Of a stretch of 64,000 nt of DNA, positions 1 through 11,399 are shown piece after piece (position 1 is the first letter of the stretch; the number at the start of each line of letters is the position of its first letter). The DNA is from Ananas comosus (Eukaryota; Streptophyta; Magnoliopsida; Poales; Bromeliaceae): contig NC_033631.1 in assembly GCF_001540865.1 (NCBI RefSeq), positions 8,861,283-8,925,282 on the forward strand, written 5' to 3'. The notes below the pieces were generated by a model. It saw only the letters and a program-made list of their open reading frames with translations. It was not told the DNA's origin and ran no database searches. The translations under genes and the position numbers were made by a program.

Positions 1-212
1 TTAATAACATATTATCGTGCATACAGATAGCTTTTTTTCTTTTCTTTTTTTCTTTTTTTTTTTTTTAGTTTTCCCATTTCGTGTCCTTCCCTCTCATGTG
101 GTAGCTTACTTTTCATGTATGGCCGTAACACAACGTTTCCGTGAAGCAGTTAATGAGTAATTGGAACGGAAATGTGATGTACTTCAAAACAAACCATATA
201 ACCTTTTGAGTT

Positions 213-263
<51 letters not shown>

Positions 264-2105
264 ACATATATATATATATATATTTATTTATTTATTTTTT
301 ATGTTTGTAAGTAATTAAGTTGGGCACTTTCTGTTTTGATGAGGACCAGCTTCAAGTTGTTTGTTTTTATCTCAAAAGCTAAGGAAAAAAAGAAAAAAAA
401 AGGACTTTAAGCCGTTAAAAACTTTAGTTTGGAGTGTACTTGTGAAAGATGACTAGATGAGAGAGGAAAAGGAAGAGAGGCTTTAACAAATTCCCTGAGT
501 TGCAGGAACTTTGTGGAGCAGATGACTAGTAAGATCATTAAACATTGCTTTGGCTTAAATTTGCATTGTAAGTGCTTCGTCCTTTTAAATTATATATATA
601 AAATGGTCGTGGTTCTCTAATAAAGGCTTAACCCCGTAGAGAATGACATTTTTATATTTAAAAGGGGTCAAGACTTTTTGATAGCAGGAAATCAATTATG
701 TTAGAATTCTGTCGTGACTCGAATTCAGAACCTTCTATTTTGATATCATATTAAATTATAGAAAAAATTTGTTTTTCTCTAAAAGTTAATCTCCTAAAGT
801 TTTTGGTGAACCACGGTTGTTTCATATAATTTAACATTTATCCCTAAGATAAGGTATGTTAGTTTCATTAGAGGTGAAATTTAGGTTGAAATAAATTTTT
901 GGGCGAAAAAGAGTTTATGGTGAAAATTATTCATCTTCTGAAACTTTTTCGGTTCATTTATTTATTTGGCAAGGAATGAATAACGGTAAAGCTAAATATA
1001 TGAGATAGATTAATATTGTATTATTTTTCTAACTTTCTTCCATAATTAATTTCGGCGTGGGTTGGGTCGAAATCAATTATACTATTTCAGAGAATCTAAA
1101 TTTAGACCAGAGGTGAAATTACGAAAAACCAAATAATAAAATTGTGCATTTATGGTTGAAAATTAGTTTTTTTTCTTCACTTTCAACGAAACAAGCACAA
1201 AATGTAATAGGTTACTCATGAAGTAACGAGTTTTTAATTAGGAATATGTGTTAAATATAAAAAATATATAAAAATATTTTCAATAATATAAATTTTTGAG
1301 AATAACAATTGTTTCCCCTTATTTTAATATATAGCTAGAGCAGGAGGCCCTGACTTCAAATCCTAATAGTCTTTTAGCTTTTTTTAAGTTCCTATTGTTT
1401 ATTCAAATCTACAATTTAAGCCAATGAGCTAACTTTCTGGCAATAAAAACATTTATTTCACATTGCTCTAACAATATGAAGATCGTATGACTCTAAAATT
1501 TAATAATCTCTGCATTGGAGCTTTCCTTAGTCAGAGATATGAATCAACTAGGCTCCGAACTTCAGATCTTTGATACGAACTATCAAATTCTAGGAACAGT
1601 CAATGAAAAAAATCAAAATGTCACCACTTCACTAGCGCCATTGTTCATAGTATTATGAATACGGCATGACGCATGAGAAATCGTCAAAAAAACCTTCGTA
1701 AATTATTTTAGGATTCTTATGTGATTTTTTTTTTTATAGACTAATGCTGTTCATACACCTGAAAATGGTGTATATCATATATCTTACTTATCTAAAAGAT
1801 AAGATTTTTCTTTACTTGTCACATCATATGATAAGTTAAAAAAATCTCACCTATTAAATGAATAGGGTGTAAATTGGCCCGCGGCATAGTTGATTTTTGT
1901 AGAGTCCAAAAGCTATTTAGTCGATGGGCCTGTCGGCCTACTAGAGTAGACTGGCCCAGTAGAATATAGTTTTTTGTTTAACCAATATATCAGTTGCTAA
2001 TTTATGTGTAACAATATACTTATAAATAAATAAATTCTATAATATTTTACAAATTTTCTTACGTTGCCGTATTAATTGGCTAAAAGGAGTCAATCGGGGG
2101 GTGCC
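1..2105. other. AT-rich intergenic stretch, no gene seen
   Basis: All frames are broken by stops and I recognise no gene. It holds a long CT microsatellite (about 214-263) followed by a short TA run, and poly-T tracts near 40-66 and 1728. Confidence 0.6.
214..284. repeat. (CT)n then (TA)n microsatellite
   Basis: About 25 CT units with one interruption, followed by about 10 TA units. This is simple sequence with no gene attached in the window. Confidence 0.9.
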
Positions 2106-2310
2106 TGACGCGTCAAAGATCACCCATCCTAAAACTACTCTAGCCCTAATATACTTACCATCTTAGAATTACTCTAACCCTAATATACTTAACCTTTCGT
2201 CTTAACCTCTTGGGTATGACCGTATCGTCTAAAATACTATAGTCGGATTTAGATATTTAGTCTAATTATATTTAATATATAAAACTATTTTAAATTCTGA
2301 GAGTGTCACA
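2106..2310 (-). repeat. 3' LTR of the Cassandra-type TRIM, with an internal duplication
   Basis: On the minus strand it contains AGAGTAGTTTTAGGATGGG, close to the 5S rRNA intermediate element and box C. It is about 37 bp longer than its partner because a segment containing CCCTAATATACTTA occurs twice (about 2125-2190). Confidence 0.72.
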
Positions 2311-2454
2311 TTTTTCCTCTTTTTAAGTCCTGACAAGCTCGAGCACACTCAAGCGTTAGGCAATATACGACTCATCTTGCTAGTCTTATCCTCTAGCTTA
2401 ATCTACTATATTCAATTCATGGCGTAGCCTGTCATTCAAATCTAATGTCATTCG

Positions 2455-2632
2455 TAGGGCTGCAAACGAGCGAGCCGGCTCGCGTTCGACTCGTGTTCGG
2501 CTCGATATTCGGCTCGCTCGAGCTCGACTCGAAATTGAATGAGCCGAGCTTGAACAAAATAAAAGGCTCGAAATTCATTTCAAGCCGAGCTTGAATATTA
2601 CTCGGCTCGTTCGAATTAGGCTCGAAAAGCTC

Positions 2633-2698
<66 letters not shown>

Positions 2699-3386
2699 GA
2701 GCAATAGAACCAAACAACGCCTCAACCAAATGGCAAAAAAAGGACATCCACTTACCAACCAGCCGATGATGTTAGGTTGAAAAGGCTGCTGATCAACACT
2801 TTGCGCCACGAAATACATTTAAGCTTTGAAAAAAAATCACTGAGGACTGAAAATTGTTCGCTATCAACTACAACCAGCACGTCATTCAATTCAACCTCAC
2901 AATGGAAGCCTCTTNAAGTACAACCGTGCAATTGAGCCCAACTCTAAATTTACATAACACACTCTCTCTTTCAGACTTTCACTGTTGCACATAACCCTAA
3001 AACATGATAACATTCAAATTCTCAAATCCCTAATTTTTTTCCCCTCTCTCTCTCTCTCTCTCTCGTTCTCCCTCAGACCCTCACCCAGTCAGGCAGTCAC
3101 CCTAGCTCAGATTTCTTGCAATTATTTTGTATTTTGAATTATTGAACATATTGCATCAAATTATAGGTAATGTTATATAAAAATTAAACTATTAATTATA
3201 TAATGTCGAGAATTTCAATAGGCTCGTTTAGAGCTCGAGCTCGGCTCGACTCGAAATTAGGCTCGCTCGAGCTCGGCTCGAATTAATTTCAAGCCGAGCT
3301 TGAGCCTAGATTTAGGCTCGAAATTAATTTCAAGCCAAATTTGAGCTGACATAAGCTCGCTCGAGCTCGGCTCGTTTCCACCCCTA
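2455..3386. mobile_element. hAT-type non-autonomous element with 8-bp target duplication
   Basis: The ends are TAGGGCTGCAAACGAGC and GCTCGTTTCCACCCCTA, imperfect inverted repeats, flanked by the 8-bp direct repeat GTCATTCG (2447-2454 and 3387-3394). An 8-bp duplication with ends of this type is typical of hAT elements. The body is many copies of GGCTCG/CGAGCC-type motifs, an AT-rich middle, a TA microsatellite (2636-2693) and one N at 2915. There is no transposase ORF. It sits inside the Cassandra-type TRIM, so it is the younger insertion. Confidence 0.82.
2636..2693. repeat. (TA)n microsatellite
   Basis: About 29 TA units inside the hAT-type element. It produces a spurious Tyr/Ile-repeat reading frame on the minus strand. 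Confidence 0.9.
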
Positions 3387-3439
3387 GTCATTCGAGACCC
3401 ATCTCACACTATCTATTAGTAAGTGGCTTCAATACCAAC

Positions 3440-3605
3440 TGTAAAGCCCGTTTTCTAGGAGAGTCATCTATTCTAAAACTGTTCTACCCTTAACATTAAC
3501 TCTTTAAACTAGCTCCAGGACACTCAAAGTATTACAGCCGAATTTAGAGATTTAGTCAAATTATACATTATGTATAGAATTATTTTAAATTTTAGAAGTG
3601 TTACA
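3440..3605 (-). repeat. 5' LTR of the Cassandra-type TRIM
   Basis: It is 166 bp with TGTAA...TTACA ends, almost the length of the solo LTR at 42251-42417 (167 bp). On the minus strand the 5S-like core is recognisable but mutated: AGTTAA, then GTAGAACAGTTTTAGAATAG, then a box-C remnant. Confidence 0.72.
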
Positions 3606-4468
3606 AGGTGTTTGTTGTAATTCTCAAGGCAAAAAACAAAATCCAATTACTAAATTTTTAATTTTATTAATTGTTGTAGAAATTGTTTGATAAGAATAGT
3701 TATCCTTTCCCTAATTTATTATGGGCAGGTTTGGTTCGGTTAGGTTACAACAAATATTAAAATTCAAGCTATCTAATTCACTTTGAGAAAACCGAAAACA
3801 AAACCAAATCAAGTATGTAGAAAATTGAATCGAACCAAAAAAAATATTGGTCTGGTTTCGGCTGTGCCAGCCGGGTCAGCATGGCCCGAATCTGGGTCCT
3901 AGCTGTTGGGGAGAAGGGCTTGGCCCTTTTCCTCAAGAGCCCTCCTCCCAAGGTCTGTAGTGGCAGACCTTGGGAGCGATGCTTCTTGGTCCAATGTACC
4001 AAAGAATTTTAGTCCATCAGACCAAAATTTTTTTTTTTAAATAATAATAATAATAATAATAATTTATATATATTTTTAAAAAATTTAAAAATTTATTATT
4101 TTATAGTTATTTTTCTAAATTTTAAATTTTTTAATCAAAATACTAAATTAAATGAAAATAATTTATTATTATTTTTTTTAAATTTTATATATTTTTAAAA
4201 AATTAAAGGGCCGGCTCGGAGGACTGCCTGGCCGGTGACTTTCGGGCAGCAGGGCCGTGCTAGGCCGGGAGCTGGTTAGCTCTGGCTCGGCATGTCCCGG
4301 TCCGGATTTGACGACGGGCCAAACCGGGCCGCCCCATGGCCCGTTTCGACCCGATTACTGTGGGTCGTGCCGGCCCGGCATGGCCCACATTACACCCCTA
4401 GCTATACCCCAAAACTTTAATTTGCAATATTGAATCTCCTAATCTATGGCTCCAAATTAATGCACTAA
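3606..4468. other. Intergenic, remnants of GC-rich hAT-like repeats
   Basis: Two patches look like transposon debris. At 3725-3870 there are GGTTTGGTTCGG-type motifs. At 3845-4402 there are GC-rich GGCCCG/CGGGCC blocks around an AT-rich core, ending at ACACCCCTA (about 4394-4402), the right-hand end style of the hAT elements at 2455 and 46356. I could not find the matching left end or a target duplication. The reading frames here are spurious. Confidence 0.4.
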
Positions 4469-5247
4469 GAGACCGTTTGGTTAGATGTAATTATAAATAT
4501 AATATAATTGGAGATACGAGCAGTTGAAAATATAGTAATTACAACTATATACATTTTGTTTGGTTGGATGTAGTAGAAATCGCTGCAACTACAAATAATT
4601 TGTTTGGTTGTATGCAGTTGAGAAATAATTTTTAAAAGTTTATTATTTTATATATATGATGGTGAAATTATCTCCAATATAAAAGAAATATATTTTTTGT
4701 TTAAAAAACAATTAGAAAGTAAGCTTACCTGTTGCTTAAAATTACTCTCTCTAACTGCTACAGTTGGAACTGTGGTCAATCTGAGAGGCCCTTTGGTTAG
4801 ATGTAATTATAAATGTAGTGTAGTCAGAGATCTATACAGTTGGAAATACAACAGTTGCAACTACATGCATCTTATTTAGTTGGATATAGTAGAAAGTGCT
4901 GCAATTATAAATAATTTGTTTGCTCGTATACAGTTAAGAAATGATTTTTAAAACTTTATTATTTATATATATGATGGTGAGATTACCTCCAATGTAAAAA
5001 AATTTATTTTTTATTTAAAAAAAATTAAGAAAATAAGCTTTCTTTTTATTTAAAACTATTCTCTCCAATTGCTACAGTTGGAATTGCGACTAATTTGGAC
5101 GTAATTCTAACTGCTGCAGGTGGACCTCCTCCTGTAATTTCTACTGCAGTAGTTGGAGTTAAATATATTAAAACCAAATATCGAATTTGTGTTTGCATAC
5201 CTTACAACTGTCGCGCAGTTAAAACTATATGCAACCAAACACCCCTA
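4469..5247. mobile_element. MITE-like element with an internal ~313-bp tandem duplication
   Basis: The block starting AGACCGTTTGGTTAGATGTA (about 4469) recurs at about 4782 as AGGCCCTTTGGTTAGATGTA and stays similar for about 300 bp. The right end, GCAACCAAACACCCCTAG, is a partial inverted match of the left end. Non-coding; superfamily not determined. Confidence 0.6.
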
Positions 5248-6170
5248 GTGTAACGCCATTTACTCTGTCTCAAAATAGTATCTTCTTTAATTTTCAGAGA
5301 AAAAAAAAACACCAGTCAGTCAACTATATTAGTTTAAGATCATTTGGTAATGAATATTGTGATAATTGATTTGGTTAATTATAATTTTGGAACTATCATA
5401 ACTTATAATTGAGAACCTTATGTATGTAGAGTGGTTACATACATATGTTCCTAAACAGCCCAAGATATTCCCAAACAGCCTTCAATAATGAAGGCTTTGG
5501 CAAGTGAGTTGGTGCACTAATGGAAATAAAGATAGAAACAAAACAATCATACTTATACCTCCCCCTTAATTGGGGGCAATTAATGATATGTAATCTAGTT
5601 TGAGTTACCCCATTTGACAATTTCCTATTGTGATTGTGTTGTATTAAATGCAAATTTACAGAAGTACTAATTTTCCACAATTTAAGATTTTAAAGATAAA
5701 TATCAAAGCAATGGACTCTGTGTTTTTCATGAGATTCTAAATTTTTTCTAGCTGATTCCATTTAATTCAAAGTCTAAAATTTAATTCAAGTCCACATTTT
5801 GGACGTATTAAACAAGCTGGGGCCGCTAATCTAAATTTGTTTTCTAATAGTTTAAATGTTTTAAAATAACTAGTTCTTTCACACATGATAAAAGTTTAAT
5901 TTTGGCCATTCAAAAAGTCGCAAGTTGATTTGAATTTAACCCAAGAATTTGACCTATTTTATACTCCTAATTTTGGGATGTACAATTAATACAATTGTGC
6001 GCCTAGAAAATTTTCATGCACGGAATAATTCTGTCGCTCATTCATAGTGAATCTTATTGGGCTGCAGATTGGTGTTGAAATTGTTTTGTGCGTAAAAAAG
6101 TTTTGTGCACAGAACAATACAAAATGCGCACTCTATTATTAGTGTGTTAGATATTCCTTCGAAAACAGTT
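5248..6170. other. Intergenic, upstream of the pseudokinase gene
   Basis: AT-rich with no gene recognised. A weak inverted repeat built on TGCGC and GTGCAC motifs lies about 5995-6135. Confidence 0.5.
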
Positions 6171-6173
6171 TGT

Positions 6174-6182
6174 CTTATATAC
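6174..6182 (+). promoter_or_regulatory. Possible TATA box of the pseudokinase gene
   Basis: CTTATATAC lies about 250 bp upstream of the ATG and just before a pyrimidine- and CA-rich leader. The assignment rests on position and motif only. Confidence 0.3.
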
Positions 6183-6376
6183 TTGTACTAAGAGCCAAAA
6201 CCCAAAAACTAAAACTACACATGGTTGGAACTGAGAAGCCCAACCCCCTCACCAAAACATACACACATCCCCCACCTTTCCTTCAACAGACTCTCACCCC
6301 CATATTCTTCCTCTCCACACCCACCATCTCCTCCTATGTATACACCCTCTTCACTCTCTCTCTCCTCTCACCATTA

Positions 6377-6433
6377 ATGGCAATTACCCGAGACATAACA
6401 AAGCAACAAGCAATCAAAACCCCCTCACCATGA
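6377..6433 (+). promoter_or_regulatory. Upstream ORF overlapping the pseudokinase start
   Basis: An ATG at 6377 opens an 18-codon frame whose TGA (6431-6433) overlaps the main ATG at 6430 (ATGA overlap). If transcription starts upstream of 6377, this frame would be read first and could lower translation of the main frame. The leader itself is not proven. Confidence 0.35.
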
Positions 6434-8066
6434 GCAGCAGCAGCCGCGGCCGCCACTCCGCATCCGTCGCCGGCGACGCTCTCGTCGCGGCCATCGCCTT
6501 ATCGCTCGTCGCCCTCGCCACCGCCCTGCTCCTCCTCTGCCGACGAATGCGGCGCGCCGACAAAGAGAATTCCGGCAACACTAGCGGCGGCGGCGATGGC
6601 AACGACGACGAGAGCAGCGTGACGGCGATGCTGCATGCGGCCCAGCCCCGGCCGCTGCGCGACATCGAGTCGGCCACGGCCGGCTTCCACCGGTCACACG
6701 TCATCCACGACGGCCCGCACGCCACGGTCTACAAGGCCGTGTCGGCGTCGGGGGACGTCTTCGCCGCGAAGCGCGTCCACCCGGACGTGGTTCTGCTCAA
6801 CCCGGGCGTCGCCTTCGGCTCGGCGGTGAAGTCGCTCTCCTTCGCGGGCCGCCACCCGAACGTCGTCCCAGTGCTCGGCTACTCCGAAGCCCCCGGCGAG
6901 CGGATCATCCTCACCGAGTACGTCGCCGGCGTCAAGACCCTCGACATCTGCCTGCACGGCAGCTCGCCCGACGGCACGCCTTTCGCCGGCCTGCTCCGCT
7001 GGCAGCTCCGCATCCGCATCGCCGCGGGCGCCGCCCGTGGCATCGCCCATCTGCACGGCGCCACCGCGCTCGGCATCGTGCATGGCGGGATCAAGCCTGC
7101 CAACATCATGCTCGACGCGAACTTCTGCGCCAGGGTTTCCGACTACGCACTGCCATTTCCATTGCAAACCAATAATCGCAGCGGGTACCGCAACGATCCA
7201 GTCAACCAGCACTAATAACTTGCAAATTCAGTTATTAATACTAACGTATCCATCATATATAAAGTTTGGATATAAAAATAACTTGCAAGTTCAGCACTAA
7301 TGATTCAGTCTGACGGTACTAACTGTAAATATAAAAATATAAATTTACCGTAGTTTAAATTTCAAGCTTCTAGAGAAAATATTTATTTTATATAATTTAA
7401 TATATTACCAGATTATGAGGTTTCGAGGTTGAGTCCCACCTAATTCCGTCGTCGACAAATCAAAAAATTTTGACTTTAAATGTGAGAAAAAGCGTTAGAT
7501 ATAAAATATAAAAGTTTCGTTATGTGGTAACTTAAGTTTTTAGAAAACAAAATTATTTTTTATTATTTAACATTAATAATTTGCTAGGTTTAATTATTAA
7601 TATTAATGTGCTGACCACATGTAAGGTTATGATATTTTCAACGCACGCAGTAGGTAATATAATGATCTAATCTATGAGCACCGATAACTTGATCAATTTA
7701 GTTATTAATGCTGATGTGCTGACCATGTATAAGGCTCTGACATTGAGTTGTCGCAGTTATGACGACGGGGAGGGGCCGCCGTGCAAGGAGAGCGACGTGT
7801 ACGCATTTGGGGTCGTGCTGCTGGAGCTGTTGAGCGGAAGGAGGGGCGAGGAGGGGGCGGTGGTGGAGTGGGCGGTGCCGATGATACGGGCGGGGAGGGT
7901 CGGGGAGGTCGCGGACCGGAGGGTCGCGGCGCCGAGGGATATGCGGCCAATCGAACGCATGGCGAAGGTGGCAACGGCGTGCGTCGGAAATGGCAGGAGG
8001 TGCCGGCCGTCTATGGCGCAGGTCGCGGCCATCTTGGGCAGCCTGCAGCTGCCGCCGTGCATATAA
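6430..8066 (+). CDS. Membrane-anchored RLK/Pelle-type pseudokinase
   Basis: Two exons, 6430-7184 and 7757-8066, with a GT-AG intron of 572 bp; GG+T rebuilds a Gly codon and the kinase sequence runs on. The product is 354 residues. Residues about 14-37 are one hydrophobic segment followed by basic RRMRR, then a Gly/Asp/Ser linker and a kinase-like domain from about residue 76. The ATP-binding Lys is present (AAK, K114), but the glycine loop is degenerate (HDGPHATVYK), the catalytic loop reads HGGIKPAN (218-225) with Gly where HRD has its Asp, and DFG reads DYA (238-240). The C-lobe ESDVYAFGVVLLELLSG motif is intact. Catalytic activity is therefore unlikely; related plant pseudokinases act as receptor partners or scaffolds. 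Exon GC content is very high. There is no extracellular domain, and I cannot name the subfamily or a ligand. Confidence 0.82.
7185..7756 (+). other. Intron of the pseudokinase gene
   Basis: AT-rich. A short motif (TTATTAATNCTAANGT, then GTGCTGACCA and GTAAGGTT/ATAAGGCT) occurs at about 7577-7640 and 7681-7745, with a shorter relative at about 7215-7250. The copy at 7577-7640 ends in its own ACGCAG, which could act as an alternative acceptor. Confidence 0.6.
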
Positions 8067-9083
8067 TAGAGTGGCGAGATTTGGATTAGAATTTCCGTCG
8101 ATAATTAAGGACAGATTTTATAGAAATTTGACATTATTTATTAATTTTGATTATATCACAATTAATGAATTTATCTGTGTAAAATAGTTATATTTGAAGT
8201 GAAGTTGTTAGGTAAAATTATGTACTTACAAAAAAGCACGTGTAAAATACTTGCTTAAAACTTTTATAAGAGCTTCACTTTTACTTTTACTTTTACTTTA
8301 TATTATTACAATATGTCAAAATAAAGTATCTGATGTTGTACTTTTCAGTCCGTACTATCATTTCTACAGCACTTTTTCAACCGAGCACTTTATTGACAAA
8401 AAAGAAGCACCAAATTTACAACTAAAAAAGGTTTGTATTCTCTGCAATCCCTTATTCAAAAATTATAAAGTTTATCAAAATTTTTTATATATTTTTTGCG
8501 AAAAAAATGTGATAAGATATAAAAAAGAAAAAATACTTTTGGATGAAAATAATTTGCAGACTACAGTTCAAAGTGTTGTTTAGTCTTAGCACACTTCCTT
8601 AATCATCGAAAATAGAAGTTCAAACATTTATACTTAATTTATTAGAGAAGTAGATAGGAAAATTACAAGTTCAAAATTCAAATGCTTGTTTCAAAATGCA
8701 CTATTCTTCATATTAGGTTTGTGTGATGTTACTATAAATATGATCCTTGTTTTTACACAATCTAGCCATTTCTTTTTTCTTTTCTTTTTTTTTTTCAAAA
8801 TTTGTCCATTGCGCTATCTCAGGAACTCTCAGTATATATATTATTTATTTAATCTAAGAAGCTGAGGGGCACAAGCATGCGAGGATTGAAACCCTGACCT
8901 CATGGACCGTGATCCACCAATTTAGCATATTGCTTGAAATGAATTACCTACGTAGTGTTTTTATTCTTTCTCAAATGGGAGAATCCATTTGAGAGGAGTA
9001 AATACCAATTGGCTCTACTAGCATTTAGAACCTACAACAACCAAGGAGAAAAAAAAAAAAAAAAAAAAAAACAACAACAACAA
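8067..9083. other. Intergenic, downstream of the pseudokinase
   Basis: 3' UTR and AT-rich spacer. A poly-A/CAA tract (9050-9090) precedes the SINE. No gene recognised. Confidence 0.5.
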
Positions 9084-9089
9084 CAACAA

Positions 9090-9234
9090 ACCGACGGTTC
9101 CTAGCGCAAATGTTAAAGTACTTGATGATTGGTATCTGAGGTCCTAAGTTGGAATCCTAATTGATTCACATTTCTAACTAAGTTTATTTCTAAATGAAAT
9201 AAACGAAACGGGTAACAACAACAACAACAACAAC
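9090..9234 (+). mobile_element. tRNA-type SINE, copy 1
   Basis: It belongs to the same family as the copies at 18303, 37670 and 44039. The head is CCTAGCGCAAATGTTAAAG (box-A-like), followed by a box-B-like GTTGGAATCCTAATTGATTC, a shared body TAAGTTTATTTCTAAATGAA and an (AAC)n tail. Confidence 0.68.
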
Positions 9235-9784
9235 TAGGATAGAGATTTTTTCTTTATATTTTTATGATGGAAAGTATATGAAAGAGCCTAAAACTGCAAT
9301 GGGCATAAAGTAGTTGGGGTGAAATGCATTAGCAGGACTAGAAAAGTTATATCTAGACACAATCAATGTAATTTGCATAATATATTATCACATAGGAAAC
9401 AAACAAATTAATACTATCACATAGAGAAAAAACAGATTAATAACTTATCATACTTACAACACGTAATACTTTCTGTCCGCAATATCAAACACAGTCTAAC
9501 GCAATTTCAGTATAAATGGGAGCATTTCTTAAACTCTAGTTCTAGAGTCTGGTACAAGTTGGGGTGGAACTGAGCCCGGACCTAAACAACGCCTGATCCG
9601 ATGGGCCATATATGGGCTGAGCTTTGGATATCCGAATTATAATTTTGTGTTTGAGCTGAATTTAAAATTTTAGACTGAGAAAAGTTTTTGGACCTATTTA
9701 GACATGCCCAAGTCTGGCACAAGCCCTGCCAAAAGGCTCATTACAATAGCTATCATTACTAATTAACAGGATATTTAGTTACGA
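9235..9784. other. Intergenic with a hAT-like fragment
   Basis: 9555-9740 has GGGCC/GGCCC-type motifs like the hAT debris at 3.8-4.4 kb. No gene recognised. Confidence 0.35.
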
Positions 9785-10031
9785 GTAGAGTTACTATGCT
9801 ATCGGAAGTATAGAGGATATGATGCTTTCGATTTTTTGGTCCTTAGATCAGCCCTTTAATTATTTCTAATCTTTAGACTAATATTATTATCCTATGGGAA
9901 CCACTCAACTCTAGGGGTACTACTCAACCCTAAGCGGACCGCAATCATCCCAACTGTACAATTCTAGATATAAGGGTCAAAAAATCAGAAGTATCAAATT
10001 ATCTATACTTCCGATAGAATAGTAACTCTAC
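9785..10031. mobile_element. MITE with ~29-bp inverted ends
   Basis: The left end GTAGAGTTACTATGCTATCG and the right end CGATAGAATAGTAACTCTAC are near-perfect inverted repeats. The interior (AACTCTAGGGG, CAACCCTAAG, CCCAACTGTACA) resembles the MITEs at 12162, 14808 and 15555. Non-coding. Confidence 0.7.
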
Positions 10032-10959
10032 ACTTTAGTTACATACATTTTCCGATGAATATAATACACACTAGTGAAGGGGCCCGCACTTTGCAGCGAG
10101 TATAAATTATAGTAATAATTAATAATAAAAAAATTAAATATTCTTTTTGTATCTCATTTGGTACATCCGCCAAAGGGCTTTCACTATTGGAGCCCGACGA
10201 TGGCTTCTCCGACGATGATGATAGTGACAGCGATGACGAATAATTGGAGATAAAGAATTGATGAATAGATTAGAGATAAAGAATTGAAAGTCCGGCGAAG
10301 GAAGAAAAAGTGCTATGATGAATAATTGAAGATAGAGAGGTTAGAATTGTAGAAGGTAGTGGAACAATTTAAATATACTAATTGAAAGTTTGGTAGTGAG
10401 ACCGTTTGTATTAATTGAAAGTCTAGTGGAGGAAAGGGAAAGGGTCATGATTAATAATTGTAGATAGAAACGATGGAATTGTAAATAGTAGTAGGATATA
10501 CTAATTGAAAGTTTAGTTAGTGGGACTATTAAAATGCATATTGAAAATTTGGTGAAGAGAAGAAAAAGGGTCACATACTACTGAGGGTGAAAGAGAATTT
10601 GCCACATGGCAACAAATATTGGGGATTCATATAGGTTAATAGATAGATTATATGTTAGAATATTCTAAAATTTCAATTAATTAGCCGGGTTTGGGTTCAG
10701 GCCTGTACCTGGGCCAGGTTAGCCCAAGTTGTGGGGAACAGGGCCATGGTGGTTTAGTTTGGGCCTACAATGGCTAGAGTTTTTTTTTTTTTTAATTTTC
10801 GAAAGTAAAAGCTGTAGGCAATCCATTGGAGGGAGAAATTATAACTATTTGTATTTTGTTTGATTGAATGTTGTAAAAAGTACTAAAAATAATTTCTTTA
10901 ATTCTATATAGCTTGGAACTATATTAAAAAATTCTATCACATTTCACAGCATGTTATGG
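10032..10959. repeat. Spacer with a diverged ~125-bp tandem repeat
   Basis: From about 10245 to 10577 a unit containing AATAATTGNAGATAGA, GGAATTGTA, ATACTAATTGAAAGTTT and AAAAGGGTCA occurs about two and a half times (copies begin near 10320 and 10445). The open frame on the minus strand is only a consequence of the repeat. Confidence 0.5.
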
Positions 10960-11399
10960 TTCGGATTCGGGTCAGGTTTTTTAAAATCTGAACCCGAACC
11001 CAGAATCTGATTCAAATCCGAAATCGAATCCGACAGATTTTAAAATTAATATGCAGATCCGAGCCCAATCGAAATCCTAATCCAACCCAAAATGATTATC
11101 TCCCAACTATATTTTGAACATATTATAGTAAAATCTAAAGTTTTAAAATATAAGTTTAAATACAATACCAAACATTCATATACATTATATAATATAAAAT
11201 CAATTCATGTTCAGATCGGGTTTCAGCTCTGGTCGGGTAGAGATAAAATTCATACCCGAATTCAAATTTGTTCGATTTTCGTTATTTATATATCATTATC
11301 CGAAACTGTATCCATTTAGCATTGGATAAACCGCCACGTTCCGATAAAATTTCGGATAATCTGTATCCATGAACGGATCCTAAGCACATTCAAATCTGT
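10960..11399. mobile_element. Decayed hAT-like element (GGATTCGGGTC type)
   Basis: The left part carries GGTTCGGATTCGGGTCAGG and CGAACCC repeats; the right part carries CGGATAATCTGTATCCATGA. The layout matches the element at 43240-43732. The ends are not precisely defined. Confidence 0.4.

Larger units (their letters stand above)
2106..3605 (-). mobile_element. Cassandra-type TRIM retrotransposon, interrupted by a hAT-type insertion
   Basis: Read on the minus strand the order is 5' LTR (3605-3440), a 2-nt spacer, a primer-binding site at 3437-3426 (TGGTATTGAAGC, matching the initiator-Met tRNA complement TGGTATCAGAGC at 9 of 12 positions), a non-coding interior, a purine tract (2324-2311) and the 3' LTR (2310-2106). 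Both LTRs carry 5S rRNA-like promoter sequence, the hallmark of Cassandra TRIMs. Without the 932-bp insertion at 2455-3386 and one copy of its target duplication the interior is only about 190 bp and cannot code for protein. I found no clear target duplication outside the LTRs. TRIMs need proteins from autonomous retrotransposons to move. Confidence 0.78.

Noticed and set aside
2432..2818. 128-codon minus-strand frame
   Set aside because: It crosses a TA microsatellite (Tyr-Ile repeat) within the hAT-type element; no protein motif.
6694..7212. 172-codon minus-strand frame opposite the pseudokinase
   Set aside because: Shadow of a GC-rich coding exon; the sense frame has clear kinase motifs.
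10341..10574. 77-codon minus-strand frame
   Set aside because: Produced by the diverged ~125-bp tandem repeat.
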